Source of the DNA: Enterobacter sp. BIGb0383
GTDB lineage: Bacteria; Pseudomonadota; Gammaproteobacteria; Enterobacterales; Enterobacteriaceae
NCBI RefSeq assembly: GCF_003751845.1
Contig: NZ_RJKQ01000001.1
Coordinates: 1,302,001-1,366,000 of the forward strand
Length of the DNA stretch: 64,000 bases
Direction: 5' to 3'
Shown piece by piece: positions 55,048 through 64,000 of this stretch. Under the pieces are notes generated by a model, which was not told the origin of the DNA, did no database searches, and saw nothing but the letters and a program-made list of their open reading frames with translations. A program made the position numbers and the translations under genes. Numbering within the stretch: position 1 is the first letter of the stretch; each line of letters starts with the position of its first letter.

Positions 55048-55932
55048 ATGCAATCACGTTTTCACTCCGCGTTTTCACAGCTAGCGGAAAATGTGCAATC
55101 AGCGCTCGCCCCGATTCTGGCCGACGAGCAGTTCTCCGCGCAGCTCAGCGCAGAGCAGGTTACCGCGCTGAAAAGCGCTACGGGGCTGGATGATGACGCC
55201 CTCTCTTTCGCCCTGCTGCCGTTAGCTGCCGCCTGCGCACGCGCCGGCCTGTCGAATTTTAACGTCGGGGCCATCGCCCGCGGCGTCAGCGGAAACTGGT
55301 ACTTCGGTGCCAATATGGAGTTTGCCGGTACCACCATGCAGCAAACCGTGCATGCGGAGCAGAGCGCCATCAGCCACGCCTGGCTGCGCGGCGAGAAAGC
55401 GCTCGCGGCAATCACCGTTAACTACACGCCCTGCGGCCACTGCCGTCAGTTTATGAACGAGCTGAATAGCGGGCTGGAGCTGCGCATTCATCTTCCGGGC
55501 CGCGACACGCATACGCTGGGCGACTATCTGCCCGACGCCTTCGGGCCGAAGGATTTGCAGATTGAAACCCTGCTGATGGACGACCGGGATCACGGCCTGA
55601 GCGCCGATGGCGACGCGCTGGCCCAGGCCGCCGTTAAGGCCGCCAATATCAGCCACAGTCCTTACAGCCATGCGCCATCCGGCGTGGCGATTGAGTGCCG
55701 TGACGGCACGATTTTCACCGGCAGCTATGCGGAAAACGCCGCCTTTAACCCGACGCTGCCGCCACTGCAGGGTGCCCTGAATCTGCTGAGCCTGAGTGGT
55801 TATGACTATGCCGATATTCAGCGCGCTATTCTCGCTGAATTGCCGAATGCCTCTCTGGTCCAGTGGGATGCCACCGCTGCCACGCTGAAGGCCCTCGGCT
55901 GTCCGCACATCGATCGGGTTCTGCTGGCCTGA
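55048..55932 (+). CDS. cdd: Cytidine deaminase
   Basis: Deaminates cytidine and deoxycytidine in nucleoside salvage. 294 aa, same length as E. coli Cdd. Zinc site and catalytic Glu in [13 protein letters not shown] (His102, Glu104) and PCGHC (Cys129, Cys132). The C-terminal half is the degenerate second deaminase domain typical of the dimeric form. Confidence 0.97.
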   Translation: MQSRFHSAFSQLAENVQSALAPILADEQFSAQLSAEQVTALKSATGLDDDALSFALLPLAAACARAGLSNFNVGAIARGVSGNWYFGANMEFAGTTMQQTVHAEQSAISHAWLRGEKALAAITVNYTPCGHCRQFMNELNSGLELRIHLPGRDTHTLGDYLPDAFGPKDLQIETLLMDDRDHGLSADGDALAQAAVKAANISHSPYSHAPSGVAIECRDGTIFTGSYAENAAFNPTLPPLQGALNLLSLSGYDYADIQRAILAELPNASLVQWDATAATLKALGCPHIDRVLLA

Positions 55933-55939
55933 TCGCCCG

Positions 55940-55963
55940 AATGCGGGCCGGACGGCCCGCATT
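55940..55963. terminator. Hairpin after cdd
   Basis: AATGCGGGCC (55940-55949) pairs with GGCCCGCATT (55954-55963). A strong 10-bp GC-rich stem with a 4-base loop, but without a T-tract, immediately after the cdd stop. Confidence 0.55.
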
Positions 55964-56053
55964 GATGAAAAACCCTGCAAACAGGCGCGTGTTTCTTGCA
56001 CTGCCGCTAGCCAGACGGGTAAAGTAGCCCGAGCTAAATATTACCAGGGATAG

Positions 56054-56773
<720 letters not shown>

Positions 56774-56775
56774 AG

Positions 56776-57009
56776 ATGGATATTGAGGCCATGGTCCTGC
56801 AGGTCGCGCTATCGGCCTGCACGCTGTTTATGATCTGGATAACCTGGCAGGGCCTGCGCACCGGCGCAGTCGATACCCTGGTCAAAGGGTCCAGCGTGCC
56901 GGTGTATGCCTACCGGGACAAAAACCCCGTCAGCTACTGGCTGCATATCATCGGCTATATCGCAGCGATCATTACCCTGCCCTCGCTGCTGTATTACCTC
57001 TTCGGATAG
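56776..57009 (+). CDS. yeiS: Small inner membrane protein YeiS
   Basis: 77-aa protein with two membrane segments (LQVALSACTLFMIWITW and WLHIIGYIAAIITLPSLLYYL). Matches E. coli YeiS in place and size. Starts 2 bp after sanA, so co-transcribed. Function unknown. Confidence 0.88.
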   Translation: MDIEAMVLQVALSACTLFMIWITWQGLRTGAVDTLVKGSSVPVYAYRDKNPVSYWLHIIGYIAAIITLPSLLYYLFG

Positions 57010-57020
57010 CCAGACATAAA

Positions 57021-57046
57021 AAAACCCGCCTTTGCAGCGGGTTTTT
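57021..57046. terminator. Bidirectional terminator between yeiS and mglC
   Basis: AAAACCCGC (57021-57029) pairs with GCGGGTTTT (57037-57045), with T/A-runs both sides. It separates two convergent genes. Confidence 0.9.
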
Positions 57047-57062
57047 TATTTCCGGTAATACG

Positions 57063-58073
57063 TTATTTCTTACGCGCGTATTTCAGGGAGTCCAGCGCCA
57101 CGGCGAAGATAATAATGCCGCCCTTAATGATGTACTGCCAGTAAGGGTTCACGCCGATGTAGGTCAGACCGTAGTTGATAACCGTAAAGATAATGACACC
57201 GGTCACCACGCCGAAGACGGTACCCACCCCGCCGCTGAAGGAGACGCCGCCCACCACGCAGGCCGCAATCGCATCCAGTTCGTACATAAAGCCGAGGTTG
57301 TTGGTTGCCGAGCCGATACGACCGGCTTCCAGCAGGCCACCGAAGGCATAGAACACGCCGGACAGGGCGTAAATCATCAGCAGATTCAGGGCCACATTAA
57401 CGCCGGAGACTTTCGCCGCTTCCGGGTTACCGCCGATAGCGAAGATGTTTTTACCGAAGCGGGTTTTGTTCCACAGCACCCAGACGAAGGCCACGGCGAT
57501 CAGGGCATAGAAGGTAATATACGAGAGTCGGAAGCTGCCGAGCGCCACAAAGCCCTGGGCAAAGGTCGAGAAGCCGCTGTCGAAGCCGGAAACCGGCGAA
57601 GCGCCCACAAAGTCGTAGTACAGGGAGTTGATACCGTAAACGATAATCATCGTACCCAGGGTGGTGATAAACGGCGTCACGTTCAGGTAAGCAATGATAA
57701 TGCCGTTGATCAGACCGATGATGGCACCGATAGCGCAGACAATCAGTACCACCACAAAGATCGGCATGGTGGCCAATTCCGGGAACACCTTATTGGCGTT
57801 CTCAACGGACTGCAGCAGCGTTGCGGCAATAACCGCCGCCAGCCCCACCTGACGACCGGCAGAAAGGTCGGTGCCCTGGGTGACGATAAGCCCCGCCACG
57901 CCCAGTGCGATAATAATACGTACCGAGGACTGGGTCAGAATGTTACTCAGGTTCAGCAGGCTTAAGAACGTAGGGTCCTGGAAAATGATAATGGCCAGCA
58001 AAACTAAAAGAACAACGTAAATTCCGCCGTCTTTCAGGTAAGTAAGAAAACTTTTCTTATTTAATGCACTCAT
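57063..58073 (-). CDS. mglC: Galactose/methyl-galactoside ABC transporter permease
   Basis: 336-aa inner-membrane permease (BPD_transp_2), same length as E. coli MglC. About eight or more membrane segments; ALGVAGLIVTQGTDLSAGRQVGLAAVIAA and GGNPEAAKVSGVNV are family hallmarks. Last gene of mglBAC. Confidence 0.96.
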   Translation of the reverse strand: MSALNKKSFLTYLKDGGIYVVLLVLLAIIIFQDPTFLSLLNLSNILTQSSVRIIIALGVAGLIVTQGTDLSAGRQVGLAAVIAATLLQSVENANKVFPELATMPIFVVVLIVCAIGAIIGLINGIIIAYLNVTPFITTLGTMIIVYGINSLYYDFVGASPVSGFDSGFSTFAQGFVALGSFRLSYITFYALIAVAFVWVLWNKTRFGKNIFAIGGNPEAAKVSGVNVALNLLMIYALSGVFYAFGGLLEAGRIGSATNNLGFMYELDAIAACVVGGVSFSGGVGTVFGVVTGVIIFTVINYGLTYIGVNPYWQYIIKGGIIIFAVALDSLKYARKK

Positions 58074-58088
58074 GAGGAGCCCCTGATC

Positions 58089-59609
58089 TTAAAGGTGCAA
58101 AGACGCAAGACGTAAAATTTCGTTTTGCGTTGTTGTTTTGGTATCAACAATTCCGGAAACGAGCCCGTTGCTCATCACCAGAATGCGGTCGGTAATGCCT
58201 AACAGCTCAGGCATTTCGGAAGAGATAATAATGATCCCTTTGCCTTTCTTCGCCAGCTCGGCAATCAATTGATAAATTTCGAATTTCGCCCCAACGTCAA
58301 TCCCACGAGTGGGTTCATCCAGCATCAGAATTTCCGGCTGGGTCAGCAGCCAGCGGCCGATAATAACCTTCTGCTGATTACCGCCCGACAGGGAGCCGAT
58401 CTGGGTGTGATGACCCGGCGTTTTTACCCGCATGGCGTCGATAACCCACTGGGTATCGCTCTTCATCCGGCTGTTATCCAGCAGGCCAATCTTGTTTTTG
58501 TAATTCTGAATATTGGAAATTAACGAGTTAAACCCGATATCCAGGTAGGCATAAATCCCGGTTGAGCGCCGCTCTTCCGTCACCAGCGCAAAGCCGCGGT
58601 TAATGGCTTCGTTGGCGCTGGCGTTATTAATGGTCTTACCGTGCAGCGTAATCGTCCCGCCGGATTTCTCGCGAATACCAAACAGGGTTTCAACGATATC
58701 GGTTCGTTTTGCCCCGACAAGACCCGCAATCCCCAGAATCTCGCCCTTGTGCAGATCGAAGGAGACATCGCGGATCGACGGCTGACGCAGGGAGGTCAGG
58801 TTACGCACCTCAAGGATCGTTTCGCCGGGTTTATTCTCACGGTCCGGGAAGCGCTGGTTGAGGGAGCGCCCCACCATCATGGCGATGATCTTATCCATAT
58901 CCAGCCCTTCCAGCGGCTGGGTCGCAATCCACTGGCCGTCGCGCAGAATGGTAATTTCATCGCACAGCTGGAAGATCTCTTCCATTTTGTGGGAGATATA
59001 GACGATGCCGCAGCCGCGCTCTTTCAGCTTGCGGATAATCTTGAACAGGTGATTGACCTCTTTTTCCGTCAGGGATGAGGTCGGCTCATCCATAATGACG
59101 ATTTTGGCGTCGTAGGAAAACGCCTTGGCAATTTCAATCATCTGCATTTGCGAGACGGACAGCGTACCGACGCGCGCACGCGGGTCGATATCAATATCCA
59201 GCTCGTCAAAAATGGCTTTGGTGTCGCGGTACATTTTGTCCTGATCGACAAACATGCCTTTGGTCGGATAACGCCCGAGCCACATGTTGTCCATCACCGA
59301 CCGCTGCAGGACCAGGTTTAGCTCCTGGTGCACCATTGAAATCCCATTCTCAAGGGCTTCTTTCGCCGAATGGAAATCAATCTCTTTTCCCTGAAAAATA
59401 ATGCTGCCGGAATCTTTCTGGTAGATCCCAAAAAGACATTTCAATAATGTTGATTTACCGGCACCGTTCTCCCCCATCAACGCATGGATAGAGTGAGGAC
59501 GCACTTTTAAATTCACATTATCGAGTGCCTTAACGCCGGGAAATGACTTATTGACGCTACTCATTTCCAGCAAGAATTCGCCGGACGACTCGCTATTATT
59601 GCTGACCAT
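58089..59609 (-). CDS. mglA: Galactose/methyl-galactoside ABC transporter ATPase
   Basis: 506-aa ATPase with two ABC cassettes. First: Walker A GENGAGKS, signature [15 protein letters not shown], Walker [12 protein letters not shown]. Second: degenerate Walker A (GLVGAKRT), signature [15 protein letters not shown], Walker [13 protein letters not shown]. The sugar-type pattern and length match E. coli MglA. Confidence 0.97.
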   Translation of the reverse strand: MVSNNSESSGEFLLEMSSVNKSFPGVKALDNVNLKVRPHSIHALMGENGAGKSTLLKCLFGIYQKDSGSIIFQGKEIDFHSAKEALENGISMVHQELNLVLQRSVMDNMWLGRYPTKGMFVDQDKMYRDTKAIFDELDIDIDPRARVGTLSVSQMQMIEIAKAFSYDAKIVIMDEPTSSLTEKEVNHLFKIIRKLKERGCGIVYISHKMEEIFQLCDEITILRDGQWIATQPLEGLDMDKIIAMMVGRSLNQRFPDRENKPGETILEVRNLTSLRQPSIRDVSFDLHKGEILGIAGLVGAKRTDIVETLFGIREKSGGTITLHGKTINNASANEAINRGFALVTEERRSTGIYAYLDIGFNSLISNIQNYKNKIGLLDNSRMKSDTQWVIDAMRVKTPGHHTQIGSLSGGNQQKVIIGRWLLTQPEILMLDEPTRGIDVGAKFEIYQLIAELAKKGKGIIIISSEMPELLGITDRILVMSNGLVSGIVDTKTTTQNEILRLASLHL

Positions 59610-59651
59610 AGTTATACCTGGCTGCTAAGTCTTTTAATTACGATAATAAGT

Positions 59652-59671
59652 GGGCGTACTTTTGTACGCCC
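59652..59671 (-). terminator. mglB-mglA intercistronic hairpin
   Basis: GGGCGTAC (59652-59659) and GTACGCCC (59664-59671) form a perfect 8-bp stem with a TTTT loop 18 bp after the mglB stop. No T-tract follows on the minus strand. It most likely stabilises the abundant mglB mRNA 3' end or attenuates read-through. Confidence 0.65.
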
Positions 59672-59688
59672 AAAATAAGTTAGTGCAC

Positions 59689-60687
59689 TTATTTGCCAAC
59701 AAACTCGGCGAGGTTTTCTTTATCAACGCCAACGTATGGAACGCGAACCACTTTGTTTTCGAGTTTCCAGTTGGTGCCGTCGGTCGCGCCTTTACCTTCG
59801 GCGAGGTTTTTCGCCAGATCGAAGGTGGCTTTCGCCTGGTTGTTAGCATCGTTCAGCACGGTACCGGCCATTGCACCGGATTTCACCAGCGCCAGCGCTT
59901 CAGGCAGGGCGTCAACGCCGAAGACCGGAATGCTGGATTTGTTGTGTGCTTTCAGCGCTTCGACCGCACCCATCGCCATGCCATCGTTGTTGGCAATAAC
60001 CACTTCGATTTTGTTAGCGTTAGGACCGGAGAGCCAGGCGTCCATTTTGTCTTTCGCCATTGCGGTATCCCACATGGCGGTATCCAGCTGCAGCTGTTCG
60101 GTCTGGATGCCTTTTTCGTTCAGCTCTTTGATCACGTAGCTGGTACGGGCTTCAGCATCCGGGTGACCCGGCTCGCCTTTCAGCAGCACGAACTGGATTT
60201 TACCGTCTTTGTTCAGATCCCAGCCCTGGTTCGCCGCCCAGTGCTTAGCGATCAGATCGCCCTGAATAATGCCGGATTCTTTGGAGTCGGTACCCACGTA
60301 GTAGGCTTTGTCATAGCTATCAAGCGCTTTACGGGAAGGTTCTTTGTTGAAGAACACGATAGGCACATTCTGGCCACGCGCTTTCTCGATAACCGTTCCT
60401 GCCGCCGCCGGGTCAACGAGGTTGATGGCCAGCGATTTAACGCCTTTCGCCAGCAGCACGTCGATCTGGTCATTCTGTTTGGACTGGTCGTTCTGGGAGT
60501 CGTTCATCAGCAGCTGAACATCTGGCGCCGCTTTGCTGTCTTTTTCGATAGCTTTGCGCACGAGCGACATAAAGTTATCGTCGTATTTATAAATGGTTAC
60601 GCCAACGCGGGTATCCGCAGCCTGTGCAGTCGCGCCAAAAAACATGCTGGCCATCAAAGCAGACAGGGTCAACACCTTCTTATTCAT
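59689..60687 (-). CDS. mglB: Galactose/glucose-binding periplasmic protein
   Basis: 332-aa periplasmic receptor for galactose and glucose, also a chemotaxis ligand for Trg. Signal [20 protein letters not shown] then [10 protein letters not shown]. Peripla_BP_4 fold; the calcium-binding loop (DLNKDGKIQ) is visible. First gene of mglBAC. Confidence 0.97.
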   Translation of the reverse strand: MNKKVLTLSALMASMFFGATAQAADTRVGVTIYKYDDNFMSLVRKAIEKDSKAAPDVQLLMNDSQNDQSKQNDQIDVLLAKGVKSLAINLVDPAAAGTVIEKARGQNVPIVFFNKEPSRKALDSYDKAYYVGTDSKESGIIQGDLIAKHWAANQGWDLNKDGKIQFVLLKGEPGHPDAEARTSYVIKELNEKGIQTEQLQLDTAMWDTAMAKDKMDAWLSGPNANKIEVVIANNDGMAMGAVEALKAHNKSSIPVFGVDALPEALALVKSGAMAGTVLNDANNQAKATFDLAKNLAEGKGATDGTNWKLENKVVRVPYVGVDKENLAEFVGK

Positions 60688-60881
60688 GGTATCTCCAGTT
60701 TTATTATGCAGGGTAGTACTGGTGAAAAACGCTCGGCAGGACAGCAGGTTAAGAAAACGTTACTGATCGCCGAAGTTTACTTTATAAAAACCAATCTTCC
60801 GTAGTCGGTAACGCTCCAGGAATGCTGCTTGTAGTCTGACGGGTCTCCGTTACATTGTGTTTCAGCCCATCCAACGCCGCC

Positions 60882-60942
60882 ATCATAGCCAGCGCATTGT
60901 TAAGATACTGTGAATTTACTCACAGATTGGAAACGGTTACAT
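60882..60942 (-). promoter_or_regulatory. mglBAC promoter with CRP site and GalR/GalS operator
   Basis: TGTGAATTTACTCACA (60909-60924) is an exact CRP site. TTGGAAACGGTTACAT (60927-60942) matches the gal operator GTGNAANCGNTTNCAC except at its ends. On the minus strand -10 TATGAT lies at 60887-60882, placing CRP at -41.5 (class II). Confidence 0.85.
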
Positions 60943-60951
60943 CGCCGCACA

Positions 60952-61977
60952 TCACGCGTTAGTGATCGTCGCCACATTTTGTTTCGGGGTTACTGAATGA
61001 CGCCGCACCAGAGTCGGCATAAAGCAGTGGGTAGCGCTGATATCCAGCTTGCCTGCGGCCCCCTGTAACGCCAGCTCGGTCGCCAGTTTTGCCATCGACG
61101 CCACCGGATAACGGACGGTCGTCAGCTGCGGATCCGTATAGCGGGCAATGGGAATATCATCAAAACCAATCAGGGAAAACTGCTGCGGCACCGCAACGCC
61201 GTTATCTTTCAGCGCCGTCAGAGCACCGGCGGCCATGCTGTCGTTATAGGCAAAAACGGCGGTCAGACCGGGATTGCGGCCCAGCAGCTCAACCATCGCC
61301 GCCTCTCCGCCCTGCATATCCGGCGAACCGGAGGCCAGCCAGCTGTCGAGCGGGACAATGCCGCGCTCCTGCAGCGCACGCTGCCAACCCTCATAGCGTA
61401 GATCGTTATCTTCGATACGGTGGCTGGAGGCCAGATAGCCAATACGCTGATGGCCGTTATTGAGCAGCATCCGGGTCGCCATCACCGCACCGCTAATATT
61501 GTCCAGCCCGACGCAGCGGTGCAGATAGCCGGGCACGGTGCGGTTAATTAACACCATGCCGGGAACCTGCTCCATAAAGGCCGCCAGCTCTTCATCGCTC
61601 AGGGCTTTTGAGTGCACAATCAGGGCGTTACAGCGCTGACGGATCAGCACTTCAATGGCATTTCGCTCTTTTTCCGCCTCGTGATAGCTGTTGCCAATCA
61701 GCACATTTTTTTGATGCTGCTGGGCCACCATATCCACGGCTTTGACCAGCGCGCCAAAGAAGGCATCGGAGACATCCATCACCACCACGCCAATGGTGTC
61801 ACTGACCTGAGTTGCCAGCGCCTGGGCATTGGCATTGGGGCGATAGCCCAGCTGCGCCACGGCTTTCATGACGCTATCGCGGGTATCGGGACTGACCTGA
61901 GTGCTGTTGTTCAGCACCCGGGAAACGGTGGCGACGGAGACGCCCGCCAGCCGGGCGACGTCACGAATGGTTAGCAT
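60952..61977 (-). CDS. galS: Galactose isorepressor GalS (LacI family)
   Basis: 341-aa LacI-family repressor. [26 protein letters not shown] at the N-terminus with hinge [10 protein letters not shown]; a periplasmic-binding-like effector domain follows. The position upstream of mgl and the N-terminus identify it as GalS rather than GalR. It represses mgl and itself. Confidence 0.95.
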   Translation of the reverse strand: MLTIRDVARLAGVSVATVSRVLNNSTQVSPDTRDSVMKAVAQLGYRPNANAQALATQVSDTIGVVVMDVSDAFFGALVKAVDMVAQQHQKNVLIGNSYHEAEKERNAIEVLIRQRCNALIVHSKALSDEELAAFMEQVPGMVLINRTVPGYLHRCVGLDNISGAVMATRMLLNNGHQRIGYLASSHRIEDNDLRYEGWQRALQERGIVPLDSWLASGSPDMQGGEAAMVELLGRNPGLTAVFAYNDSMAAGALTALKDNGVAVPQQFSLIGFDDIPIARYTDPQLTTVRYPVASMAKLATELALQGAAGKLDISATHCFMPTLVRRHSVTPKQNVATITNA

Positions 61978-62067
61978 AGGTACCGCCCTGTTGTTGATTG
62001 CAGCAACGCACGACCACCTCCTGTGTTCAGCAAGGAGAGTATTCTGGCAGCGAGCAGGACGGCACTA

Positions 62068-62102
62068 CGTGAGAGAGGTCACAGCAATGGAAACGGTTAC
62101 AT
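62068..62102 (-). promoter_or_regulatory. galS control region with CRP site and gal operator
   Basis: CGTGAGAGAGGTCACA (62068-62083) is a near-consensus CRP site, and ATGGAAACGGTTACAT (62087-62102) is a gal operator three bases beyond. It repeats the mgl layout, consistent with autoregulation. Confidence 0.8.
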
Positions 62103-62132
62103 CCGTTTTGTTAACGATTGTGATCCAGATCG

Positions 62133-63293
62133 TTATCTGGATGTACTGGAGATGGGTGTTCCGGCGAAGTGTAACGTCAGTCTGCGCCACAGCCATTCCA
62201 CCGGCCCCTGGCGGAAATAGCGCAGCCAGAACACGGAGAAGAGCAGATTTGCCAGCCAGACCGGCGGCACAAAGGCCAGAAGCTGGAGGCGGTTATAGTG
62301 CATAAACAGACCGAGCTTCCAGAAAAGCGTGGTGCAGATGACCGTCTGCAGCAGGTAGTTGCTGAGCGCCATGCGGCCGACGCAGGCCACCGGGCCCGCC
62401 AGCCATCGCAGGCGAGCGATCTGCGGCCAGAAGCCCCAGATTAAGGCGGCATAGCCGATACTTTGCAGCGGCGCACTCAGCTCACGCGGGGCCTGTAGAA
62501 GAAACGCGCTCCAGCGATAAGACCAGCCAGACTGCCACTGGGCGACAATGCCCATCAGGTTGATAAGCATCCCCAGCGCCACCAGTACCAGGCCGGTGCG
62601 GCGATAATGCGCCAGGCTGAATTGCCCTTTCAGCCAGCCGCTGCGCATCAGAGCCGCGCCGATCAGCATCATTCCCGCCAGCTGCCAGCCATACTGAGCG
62701 CCAATCGCCAGCAGGTTGCTGGAGAGCATGTCGAGCCGGTTGCTGATGGCTTCTCCCCCGCCCCGGGTGCGCCAGAAATGCTCATACTGCAGCGCAGAGA
62801 GATCCGGCACCCAGGCACGATTCACCGAATCGCCGGAGATAATCCCCAGCAGAAGCAAAACGCCCACACCGATAAGATAAAGCACGACGCCGGTCGTCAG
62901 CTGCGTTTTAACGCTGCCCGCATCGCGCACCATTCGCCAGCAGACCAGCCCTACCAGCGCGTAGGCCAGCAGGATATCCCCTTCCCAGAACAGCAGGCAG
63001 TGGAGAAAACCAACGAGTGCCAGCAGCGTTAAGCGGGTCTGGATCCAACGCTTACCCCTTGAGAGCAGCATCTGTAACCCGGCCCCAAACAGCAGGGCAA
63101 ACAGGGTGAGGAATTTCGCCTGGGCGAAGAGATCGAGCGTAGCCCAGGTCCAGGCATCGCGGGAGGTGATTTCCCCGTACCAGGCGGGATTCAGATAGGC
63201 CGCTTTCGGCTGACCGAAAGCGACGATATTGAGCAGCAGGATGCCAAGAATAGCGACGCCCCGAACAAAATCGAGGGTGACGTTTCTCTCCAT
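62133..63293 (-). CDS. yeiB: DUF418 membrane protein YeiB
   Basis: 386-aa multi-pass inner-membrane protein with an N-terminal RNVTLDFVRGVAILGILLLNI and a C-terminal DUF418 region (GRMALSNYLLQTVICT, WLRYFRQGPVEWLWR). Matches E. coli YeiB (385 aa). Function unknown. Starts 12 bp after folE; probably co-transcribed. Confidence 0.94.
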   Translation of the reverse strand: MERNVTLDFVRGVAILGILLLNIVAFGQPKAAYLNPAWYGEITSRDAWTWATLDLFAQAKFLTLFALLFGAGLQMLLSRGKRWIQTRLTLLALVGFLHCLLFWEGDILLAYALVGLVCWRMVRDAGSVKTQLTTGVVLYLIGVGVLLLLGIISGDSVNRAWVPDLSALQYEHFWRTRGGGEAISNRLDMLSSNLLAIGAQYGWQLAGMMLIGAALMRSGWLKGQFSLAHYRRTGLVLVALGMLINLMGIVAQWQSGWSYRWSAFLLQAPRELSAPLQSIGYAALIWGFWPQIARLRWLAGPVACVGRMALSNYLLQTVICTTLFWKLGLFMHYNRLQLLAFVPPVWLANLLFSVFWLRYFRQGPVEWLWRRLTLHFAGTPISSTSR

Positions 63294-63305
63294 CCCTGTA
63301 CCGCC

Positions 63306-63971
63306 TTAGCCGAGGTGACGAACGGCGCGGAGGAACTCCTGGCGCGTATTCTGGCTGGATTTAAACAGTCCGCCCAGCGAAGTGGTGGTGGTGGCGCTGG
63401 TCGCGTCACGAATACCGCGCGCCTTGACGCAGTAGTGCACCGCATCGATAGAAACGGCCACGTTGTTGGTACCCAGCAGCGTCTGCAGCGCGGTGAGGAT
63501 CTGCTGAGTCAGTCGCTCCTGCACCTGCGGACGCTGGGCGAAGAACTGGACGATGCGGTTGATTTTGGACAGGCCGATCACCGACTCTTTCGGGATATAG
63601 GCCACGGTCGCTTTACCGTCGATGGTGACGAAATGATGTTCGCAGGTGCTGGTCAGCGTAATGTCGCGCACCGTCACCATTTCATCGACCTTCATTTTAT
63701 TCTCAATCACCGTGATTTTCGGGAAATTGGCATAATCCAGCCCGGAGAAGATCTCATCGACGTACATTTTGGCGATGCGGTGCGGGGTTTCCGTCAGGCT
63801 GTCGTCGCTCAGATCGAGATTAAGAAGCTGCATAATTTCGGTCATATGCCCGGCGATCAGGCGTTTGCGGGTTTCATTATCCAGATCAACCGGCGGGCGC
63901 AGCGGCGTTTCCAGGCCGCGGGCAACCAGCGCTTCATGAACCAGAGCGGCTTCTTTACTGAGTGATGACAT
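63306..63971 (-). CDS. folE: GTP cyclohydrolase I
   Basis: First enzyme of folate biosynthesis; converts GTP to dihydroneopterin triphosphate. 221 aa (E. coli 222). Zinc ligands in [13 protein letters not shown] (Cys, His) and [11 protein letters not shown] (Cys). [29 protein letters not shown] is a family signature. GGAG upstream of the ATG. Complete within the window. Confidence 0.97.
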   Translation of the reverse strand: MSSLSKEAALVHEALVARGLETPLRPPVDLDNETRKRLIAGHMTEIMQLLNLDLSDDSLTETPHRIAKMYVDEIFSGLDYANFPKITVIENKMKVDEMVTVRDITLTSTCEHHFVTIDGKATVAYIPKESVIGLSKINRIVQFFAQRPQVQERLTQQILTALQTLLGTNNVAVSIDAVHYCVKARGIRDATSATTTTSLGGLFKSSQNTRQEFLRAVRHLG

Positions 63972-64000
63972 GTCGAGTTCTCCTGCAGGCGGGACTATCT

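Overview
The window is chromosomal DNA from a member of the Enterobacterales, most likely close to Enterobacter, Lelliottia or Leclercia. From about 22.6 kb to the right end the gene order follows the E. coli K-12 48-minute region: mrp/metG, yehR, yehS, btsRS, yohO, yehWXY-osmF, bglX, dld, pbpG, yohC, yohD, dusC, yohJK, cdd, sanA, yeiS, mglBAC, galS, yeiB, folE. Most of these proteins match their E. coli counterparts in length and motifs. Differences from K-12 are the absence of mlrA, yohF/mdtQ and preTA from their usual places, and the insertion of accessory genes. I found no tRNA, rRNA, CRISPR array, insertion sequence or prophage.

Region by region. 0-4.6 kb: an aryl-beta-glucoside operon read leftward (BglG-type antiterminator, PTS EIIBCA, GH1 6-phospho-beta-glucosidase) with a consensus CRP site. 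An ERIC element sits inside its second antiterminator RNA target. 4.7-13.8 kb: a LysR gene followed by a rightward operon of an M20 amidohydrolase, a complete peptide-type ABC importer and an MmgE/PrpD-family enzyme; the substrate is unknown. 14.3-20.6 kb: a sensor diguanylate cyclase and an fdnGHI-type formate dehydrogenase whose catalytic selenocysteine is replaced by cysteine. 20.7-26.5 kb: a LysR gene, rcnB, a GNAT gene, mrp, metG and yehR. 26.5-29.2 kb: an AT-rich accessory patch with a small orphan gene, a free-standing TolA-domain-III-like lipoprotein, a broken NUDIX gene, a long non-coding stretch and a cold-shock gene. 29.2-44.6 kb: a nucleotidyltransferase and a GGCT-fold gene, then yehS to yohD. 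44.6-52.6 kb: a periplasmic metallo-beta-lactamase-fold protein with a divergent LysR gene, then a second beta-glucoside operon (OprB-type porin, antiterminator, PTS, GH1). Three separate RAT/terminator switches precede its first three genes. 52.6-64 kb: dusC to folE in the usual order.

How the genes work together. Both beta-glucoside operons follow the Bgl logic: the PTS EII imports and phosphorylates the sugar, the antiterminator opens terminators that overlap RAT hairpins, and the GH1 enzyme cleaves the phosphosugar. Periplasmic BglX and the OprB porin extend this to the cell surface. mglBAC and galS carry matching CRP-site plus GalR/GalS-operator modules. yehWXY-osmF is an osmoprotectant-type ABC system, and btsSR is the pyruvate-responsive LytS/LytTR pair. 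The most noteworthy observations are the ERIC insertion in the RAT loop, an apparent operon-specific RAT base (GTTAC versus GTCAC), the Cys-type formate dehydrogenase, and the M20/ABC/MmgE-PrpD operon.
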